Of a stretch of 64,000 nucleotides of DNA, positions 58,983-64,000 are shown piece after piece. Positions within the stretch are counted from its first letter, which is position 1, and each line of letters begins with the position of its first letter. The notes under the pieces are model-generated. The model was not told where the DNA came from, did no database searches, and saw only the letters and a list, made by a program, of their open reading frames with translations. Position numbers and translations under genes: made by a program. Origin of the DNA: an uncultured Acidobacteriia bacterium (GTDB taxonomy: Bacteria; Acidobacteriota; Terriglobia; Bryobacterales; Bryobacteraceae); the NCBI GenBank assembly GCA_903909435.1, contig CAIVVT010000051.1:52910-116909 (forward strand), in the 5' to 3' direction.

Positions 58983-61262
58983 TTACACCGTCGCCGGACG
59001 AGTCAGGGTCTTCCGTTCGCCCCGCTCCATGTCGAAAGCAAGCTCTTTTGCCGTGAACGGTGAAATCAGGCGGCAGTGTCCGCCCTGTTCCGCTACGATC
59101 TCAACGCGCGAGACTGTGCCGCCGGTTCGCCGGGCGGAAATCAGGAACGCGCCCTGCGCCCGCAGGGAGGTGAAGGCGATGTCTTTCCACGCTTCCGGAA
59201 CTGCCGGGAATAGCTCGATCACGCCGCGGTGGCTTTGCAGAAGCATCTCCTGCACTCCCGCCGCAGCGGCGAAATTGCCTTCGAGGGTAAACGGCCGGTA
59301 CTTGAATAGGGAGTAGTTCTTGCGGCTCTGGTCCCCGTTGCAGTGGAAGCTGTTGCGCAGGGTGAACGCGGTGGAGAAGATCTCCAGTGCTTTTTCAGCT
59401 TTGTCACCGTTTCTTGCCCGCGCCGCCAGGTTGGCCAGCCAGGAGAAACTGTAGCCGCACCAGGCGGCCGAGCCCAGCCGGTCCAGTTCGGCCAACGATG
59501 CCGCGATGATCTTCCGCTCTTCGTCCCCGTCCGACCAGTCGACCAGCCCCAGCGGATGGATGGCCATCAAGTGGGAAAAATGCCTGTGCGTGTTTGGCAG
59601 CGGATAGCCCTTGGCTACCAGCAACTGGCCGTCCTGGCCGAGGCTGAAGGCGGGGAGTTCGGAGCGCACTTTGCGCCAGCGGGCGGCATCCTCGGCGGCG
59701 CCTAATTCCAAGGCCAACTCAGCCGCGGCGCCGAGCACCCAGTGCTCCAGCGCTAGGTCGTAATTCGTTATCGTCGGGAACCAGGCTTTGGGACGATTGT
59801 CATTGATTTCAGGGGACGCACTCAACGGGTGCGTGCGCTTGCCGTCGGGCCCTTTGTTCGCGGTGAAGGCTTCGATGAACTCGCACGTGTCGCGCAGGTA
59901 GGGATAGGCCCTTTGGCGCAGGAATTCACGGTCCGCACTGTACTTCCAGTGCAGGTAGAAATGGTGCGACAGCCAGGCCGACGTGGTGGCCGAATGCGTG
60001 TATTGGCGCCAACCTCCGATCTGCCGGCCTTTGAGGTCGGCCGTCATCGGGACGTTCATGCCGGGGAGTTGGAAGAACGACCGCGTCCATTCGAAAGCCG
60101 TGTCGCGCGTGTTCCAAAGCCAGTCGAGATAAGCCAGTCCTTCCTCCAGGTGATTGCCTGAATAGCAAGGCCAATAGCTGAGTTGAGTGTTGAGGTCGTG
60201 GTGATAATCGCCCTTCCACGGCGGGAGTTTCCCGTCGTCGGCGGTCCACACCGCCTGAAGCGAGATGGGCGGCGCGCCGCGCCGAGAGGCTGAGCCGAAT
60301 TTGTACTGTTCGAGGAACCACTGCCGCTCGATGATCTCGTTCGGCAGGCACACGGAGGACTGGCCCCAATAGGTACGCCACCATTGCTTGTGAGACGCGA
60401 ACATGGCGTCGAAGCCTTGCTTGAGTGCATCTTCCACCCGCTGCCGGGCGATGGCGAGCGGGTCCGTTCCCTCAAACGAAGAGGCCACGGACCAGGCGGC
60501 CTGCCAATCGTGCTCTTGCTTACGCCAGGCCACGAAGACGGCAAATGTGAATGCGTCGGCTCCGGATTGGGTGTACGCGGTCCAGCCGTCTCCCGACGTC
60601 TCCACCGGCGCTGGATACCCCAACTGGCGTAAGTCACCCGCACCAATCCCGCCCGCCGCCGCCTCTTGCACCTTCCCCGCGAACTTGGGCGCGACGAGCT
60701 TCAGTTCCGGTTCCTCGGGCGCAACCACGCGCACGATCCCGACCGGATTGGCAGCGTGAATGAAGACGCTCGCCTTTGCGTCAACCAAGTTCATATGCGC
60801 GATTGCGTCGAGCAGGTTGAGCGATGTGTCGCGAAACTCGGGCGCGCGTCCCAACGTGATTTCGATCCGCCCGGCCGGGATCTTCGTGGGCGCCGGGCGG
60901 CCGTAGGGCGCTTCGTAGACGCGCAGCAGGTCGGCGGTCTTGCCCTGCTCGTGCCACTGCCGCATCTGGGCGAACGAGTACTCCGGGGAATGGAACTCAG
61001 GCACGATGCGCAGATCCCACAAATCGGAACGGTCCAACGAGATGCGCAGCGGCCCACCATTGCCCCAGACCAGTGCGCCTAGAGTGGCGTTGCCCAGGGG
61101 CAAAGCCTCGTCCCAAACGGTGACCGGGGTCCTGAAATGCAGTCCGTGCTTCGCTTGGGGGAGGTTGAGTGGGACGTCTTCACTGCCACCCGCGCCGGCC
61201 AGGGGCGCGCCCACCACAGTAGCCAACGCCGGCAGGAAGTGCCGTCTCGAAAGGTTGCTCAT
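58983..61262 (-). CDS. Tat-exported glycoside hydrolase, GH95 (alpha-L-fucosidase)-like
   Basis: A 759-residue protein with a twin-arginine signal peptide (S-R-R-H-F-L-P-A-L). The N-terminal beta domain (W-D-E-A-L-P-L-G-N-A-T-L-G-A-L-V-W-G) and the following all-helical (alpha/alpha)6 barrel (F-W-P-C-Y-S-G-N-H-L-E-E-G; L-S-H-H-F-Y-L-H-W) match GH95-type hydrolases, which release alpha-1,2-linked fucose or galactose from plant or host glycans. It would act outside the cytoplasm. The linkage specificity is not readable; the exact family boundary (GH95 or a relative) is the main doubt. Confidence 0.75.
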   Translation of the reverse strand: MSNLSRRHFLPALATVVGAPLAGAGGSEDVPLNLPQAKHGLHFRTPVTVWDEALPLGNATLGALVWGNGGPLRISLDRSDLWDLRIVPEFHSPEYSFAQMRQWHEQGKTADLLRVYEAPYGRPAPTKIPAGRIEITLGRAPEFRDTSLNLLDAIAHMNLVDAKASVFIHAANPVGIVRVVAPEEPELKLVAPKFAGKVQEAAAGGIGAGDLRQLGYPAPVETSGDGWTAYTQSGADAFTFAVFVAWRKQEHDWQAAWSVASSFEGTDPLAIARQRVEDALKQGFDAMFASHKQWWRTYWGQSSVCLPNEIIERQWFLEQYKFGSASRRGAPPISLQAVWTADDGKLPPWKGDYHHDLNTQLSYWPCYSGNHLEEGLAYLDWLWNTRDTAFEWTRSFFQLPGMNVPMTADLKGRQIGGWRQYTHSATTSAWLSHHFYLHWKYSADREFLRQRAYPYLRDTCEFIEAFTANKGPDGKRTHPLSASPEINDNRPKAWFPTITNYDLALEHWVLGAAAELALELGAAEDAARWRKVRSELPAFSLGQDGQLLVAKGYPLPNTHRHFSHLMAIHPLGLVDWSDGDEERKIIAASLAELDRLGSAAWCGYSFSWLANLAARARNGDKAEKALEIFSTAFTLRNSFHCNGDQSRKNYSLFKYRPFTLEGNFAAAAGVQEMLLQSHRGVIELFPAVPEAWKDIAFTSLRAQGAFLISARRTGGTVSRVEIVAEQGGHCRLISPFTAKELAFDMERGERKTLTRPATV

Positions 61263-61495
61263 GCGAATTCCTTCGAAACTATCCTAGTCCAAGTGAAACG
61301 GCTCCGCCGGCGGCGGCTTTCGCAGATGGTTGACTGGACGTATGATCAATGTTGGTCACGCTGCCTTGGCGCAACTCGTGGTCAATATGGAGAAACGGGT
61401 CTTCATAGCTGCTTTAGCGCGAGGACTCAGAAGTTTCGAGTAACCGGCGCGCATGCGCTGACAAACGGCAGGAAGTTCAAACGAGGGGATCAGAA

Positions 61496-62608
61496 ATGGC
61501 ATTCGAACCAACGCGAAGAGGTTTCCTGGCGGCCGCGGCGGCACTACCCGCAGTTACTGCCGCGACAGCTGCGGAGGGCACACAGATCAGCCACCGCGTG
61601 CTGGGTAAGACGGGGCTGAAGGTGACGACGGTAGGCTTCGGCTCCATGATCACCTCGGACCCCAGCGTGATCACCCGCGCCCTCGAGATGGGGATCACCT
61701 ACTTCGACACCGCGCGCGGTTATCAGAACGGCAACAACGAACGCATGGTCGGTGCGGCGTTGAAGAGCCGCCGCAAAGAGATTGTGCTCTCAAGCAAGTC
61801 CGAAGCTAAAACGGCCGCCGGCGCAACGGCGGAGCTTGAGACCAGTCTGCGGGAACTCGGCACCGACTACCTCGATATCTGGTACATCCACAGCAAAGAC
61901 AAGCCGGACCAGGTGCCGGACGAACTTGTGGAGGCGTGGGCTAAGGCCAAACAGCAAGGCAAGATCCGCCACATCGGATTGAGCACGCATTCACCCAACG
62001 AGATGGTGGATCGAATCCTGGAGATCGGCAAGGTCGAGGTCGTTCTCGCGACCTACAACTTCACCATGGGGGACACGCGCGACGCGACGTTCGAGCGCAT
62101 CAACAACGCCGGGCTGGGGCTGGTGGCGATGAAAGTGATGGCGGGCGGCCTGAAGAGCAAGAACCCGAAGCCCCAGATGCAGCGGCCGATGGCCGGACTG
62201 GCGGCTCTTAAGTGGGCGATCCGCAAGCCCTACTTCGCGACGGCGATTCCGAGCATGACCGACATGGAACAACTAGAGATGAACTTCCAGGCCATGACGG
62301 GGACGATCGGGCCGGCCGAGGAGCGCATTCTCGCCGCGCGTCTGGATCAGATCCGGCCGGACTACTGCCGCATGTGCTATAGCTGCGAAGGCCAGTGCAC
62401 GAAGGGCCTGCCGGTGACCGACATGCTGCGTTACGTCAGCTACGCCGACGGTTACGGCCAGTTCGCCCTGGGGCGCGAACACTTCCTCAAACTGCCCGCT
62501 GCCATCCAGAACGTGAACTGCGGTGATTGCTCCTCTTGCTCAGTCCATTGCCGCAACGGTGTGGATGTGGCGCGGCGACTGCGTCTGGGGCAGGAACTGT
62601 TCGTCTGA
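61496..62608 (+). CDS. Tat-exported aldo/keto reductase with C-terminal Fe-S-type cysteine clusters
   Basis: A 370-residue protein with a Tat signal (R-R-G-F-L-A-A-A-A-A-L). The aldo/keto reductase barrel shows Asp/Tyr in Y-F-D-T-A-R-G-Y, Lys in S-S-K-S-E-A-K and His in I-W-Y-I-H-S as catalytic tetrad. The C-terminal 80 residues carry two cysteine clusters, C-R-M-C-Y-S-C-E-G-Q-C and C-G-D-C-S-S-C-S-V-H-C, of the kind that bind 4Fe-4S centres. Folding with cofactor before Tat export fits. A GAGGGG ribosome-binding site precedes the start. Substrate unknown. Confidence 0.88.
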   Translation: MAFEPTRRGFLAAAAALPAVTAATAAEGTQISHRVLGKTGLKVTTVGFGSMITSDPSVITRALEMGITYFDTARGYQNGNNERMVGAALKSRRKEIVLSSKSEAKTAAGATAELETSLRELGTDYLDIWYIHSKDKPDQVPDELVEAWAKAKQQGKIRHIGLSTHSPNEMVDRILEIGKVEVVLATYNFTMGDTRDATFERINNAGLGLVAMKVMAGGLKSKNPKPQMQRPMAGLAALKWAIRKPYFATAIPSMTDMEQLEMNFQAMTGTIGPAEERILAARLDQIRPDYCRMCYSCEGQCTKGLPVTDMLRYVSYADGYGQFALGREHFLKLPAAIQNVNCGDCSSCSVHCRNGVDVARRLRLGQELFV

Positions 62609-62669
62609 GCCGTCACAATTTGTTCCGCAAACGCACTGCGCGGATGCGCTTGCAGGTAGGATCGAGAGA

Positions 62670-63902
62670 ATGCTGACATCATCTAGACCGTTGCGCCTAC
62701 GCTGGGGGTGTGCTTGCGCCGCGCTGGCGATCCTGACCACGGGTGCCGGCGCTGCGAGCATCGACAGCGAGCACCTGAAACTGATCCCCGCGCGAATGAA
62801 GGAATTCGTTGACAACGGATTCATGTCGGGAGCGGTCTGCCTCGTCGCTTACCGGGGCAAAGTAGTGGCGCTGGACTCGACCGGGTACAGCGATATCGAG
62901 AATCGAAAGCCGATGCGGCCCGACACGATCGTGCAGATTATGTCGCAGACGAAATCGGTCACCGGCGTGGCCGCGATGATGCTGGTCGAAGAGGGCAAGC
63001 TGGATCTGACGCGGCCGGTGCAGGACTACCTACCGGAGTTCAAGGGCCAACTCGTGCAGGAAGAACGGCCCGACGGCTCGCTCGCCGTCCATGCGCCCGA
63101 ACGTCCGATGACGGTCTGGCAGTTGATGTCGCACACGTCGGGCTTCGCCTTTCTACCCTCCTCAGGACCGTTGAGCCGGATCAACTTCACGCTGGACGCG
63201 ACGCTTGAGGATGCCGTTCGCGGCTACGCCAGCGAGCGCCTGCAGTCCGAACCGGGACGCAAGTACAGCTACAGCAATATGGGCATCGCCACCCTCGGCC
63301 GGATTGTCGAGGGCTTGTCAGGGCAGGAATACTCCCAGTTTGTCCACGACCGAATCCTGGCGCCGCTGGGGATGGAGGATACCTTCTTTTTCCCTCCGGA
63401 TTCCAAGCGCGACCGAATTGCGATGATTTACCAGCACGAAAACGGGAAGCTGGTGCTGTCGCGCGGGCGTGCACAAGGCGGCGATGCCGCGGCATTCCGG
63501 GCGGGTGCGAAGTATCCAGGCCCGGAACTGGGACTCTATTCCACGGCCTCCGATTTGTTTCGCTTCTACCAAATGCTGGCCAACGGCGGGGAGTTCAACG
63601 GCCGGCGCTACCTCTCGGCACAGTCCGTCGAGGCGATGCGTCAGGACCACACGCCGGACCACTCCGGCTACGGGTTGACTGTCTCCGTTTCCAGTAATCC
63701 GGGAACGCTGCTGACGCTCGTCCCGGCGGGGACATTCGGGCATGGCGGTGCATTCGGCACCGGCGGCTCGGTCGATCCGAAAAACGAACTCGTTGTGATC
63801 TTCCTGGCCCAGATGAACGATGGCGGCGCCAGCGCGGCGCAGCACGCCTTGTCTCAGATCGCCGAATCCGCAGTGCGTTCGACCATTTCCCTTCTTCTGT
63901 AG
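62670..63902 (+). CDS. Exported beta-lactamase-fold serine hydrolase
   Basis: A 410-residue serine hydrolase of the class C beta-lactamase/esterase (EstB, PF00144) family. A signal peptide covers about residues 1-29. The motifs are S92-Q-T-K95 (nucleophile and general base), Y201-S-N203 and a late H-G-G (F-G-H-G-G-A-F-G-T-G). Members are esterases, D-aminopeptidases or peptidoglycan hydrolases; resistance is not implied. The frame is open from 62523; the ATG at 62670 with GAGAGA upstream fits the signal peptide. It is on the same strand as the aldo/keto reductase gene, 61 nt after it. Confidence 0.88.
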   Translation: MLTSSRPLRLRWGCACAALAILTTGAGAASIDSEHLKLIPARMKEFVDNGFMSGAVCLVAYRGKVVALDSTGYSDIENRKPMRPDTIVQIMSQTKSVTGVAAMMLVEEGKLDLTRPVQDYLPEFKGQLVQEERPDGSLAVHAPERPMTVWQLMSHTSGFAFLPSSGPLSRINFTLDATLEDAVRGYASERLQSEPGRKYSYSNMGIATLGRIVEGLSGQEYSQFVHDRILAPLGMEDTFFFPPDSKRDRIAMIYQHENGKLVLSRGRAQGGDAAAFRAGAKYPGPELGLYSTASDLFRFYQMLANGGEFNGRRYLSAQSVEAMRQDHTPDHSGYGLTVSVSSNPGTLLTLVPAGTFGHGGAFGTGGSVDPKNELVVIFLAQMNDGGASAAQHALSQIAESAVRSTISLLL

Positions 63903-64000
63903 TCCGATGAGCCTGCGCCCGAAGCGTCGCAGTCAGCACAGAACCGGGAACGCGAGAGCGCGGCCAATCGTGGCGCCGCCCAAGGGGCCGCACTCTCACG

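Noticed and set aside
63595..63999. Minus-strand frame at the right edge
   Set aside because: Antisense to the serine hydrolase and Arg-rich; the last 98 bp of the window show no gene start I can support.

Overview
This is a GC-rich (roughly 60-65 %), gene-dense bacterial chromosome window. The gene families point to an Acidobacteriota, most likely the Bryobacterales/Solibacter group: an ECF sigma factor overlapping a TPR-fused Ser/Thr kinase, PEP-CTERM exported proteins, strings of HlyD-type adaptors with a MacB-like permease, He_PIG/Ig-like secreted proteins, DUF4384 plus caspase-like proteins, and secreted or Tat-exported polysaccharide hydrolases. This placement is an inference from family content; no rRNA gene is present. 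There is no prophage, transposon, integrase or CRISPR array in the window.

Layout. 1-1.7 kb: the first codons of hemA, a ccsA/hemX-like cytochrome assembly gene and a short-chain dehydrogenase. 1.8-6 kb: a single-ring Clp-like AAA+ ATPase, an octaheme cytochrome c, a PEP-mutase-like enzyme and a DinB protein. 6.2-10.7 kb: sigma factor/kinase pair and an exported beta-propeller. 10.7-18.2 kb: an orphan RHH antitoxin, amino-acid permease plus proline dehydrogenase, a PEP-CTERM protein, a cupin, a four-gene membrane/LolA-like cluster and a Fur regulator. 18.2-22 kb: a mosaic of nested palindromes, a ROK kinase and a FucP-like sugar transporter separated by twin hairpins, a second PEP-CTERM protein and tRNA-Leu(UAG). 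22.3-24.8 kb: two poorly characterised genes and a D,D-carboxypeptidase.

24.8-31.6 kb is a translationally coupled export operon (three HlyD-type adaptors, a MacB-like permease, TolC) without an ATPase gene. 32-38.7 kb carries a sodium/solute symporter with a GH50-like hydrolase, an exported protein, elongation factor P with an unusual tip loop, and a methyltransferase. 38.7-46.5 kb holds two back-to-back operons of exported proteins: Ig-like, propeller and Big-1-like on one side; two DUF4384 proteins and a caspase-PEGA-TPR protein on the other. 46.6-48.8 kb has lipA, a SPOR protein and a YkgJ-type cysteine-cluster protein.

48.9-55.2 kb is a flagellar basal-body/export operon flgB-flgC-fliE-fliF-fliG-fliH-fliI-fliJ, preceded by a near-consensus sigma-54 promoter whose predicted start lies only about 3 nt before flgB. 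The window closes with a multi-PAS hybrid histidine kinase, a Tat-exported GH95-like hydrolase, a Tat-exported aldo/keto reductase with a cysteine-rich ferredoxin-like tail, and a beta-lactamase-fold serine hydrolase.

The most unusual signals are the exported caspase/DUF4384 locus, the EF-P tip (Asn at the normally modified position), the sigma-54/near-leaderless flgB arrangement, the ATPase-less three-adaptor export operon, and the palindrome mosaic at 18.25-18.47 kb.
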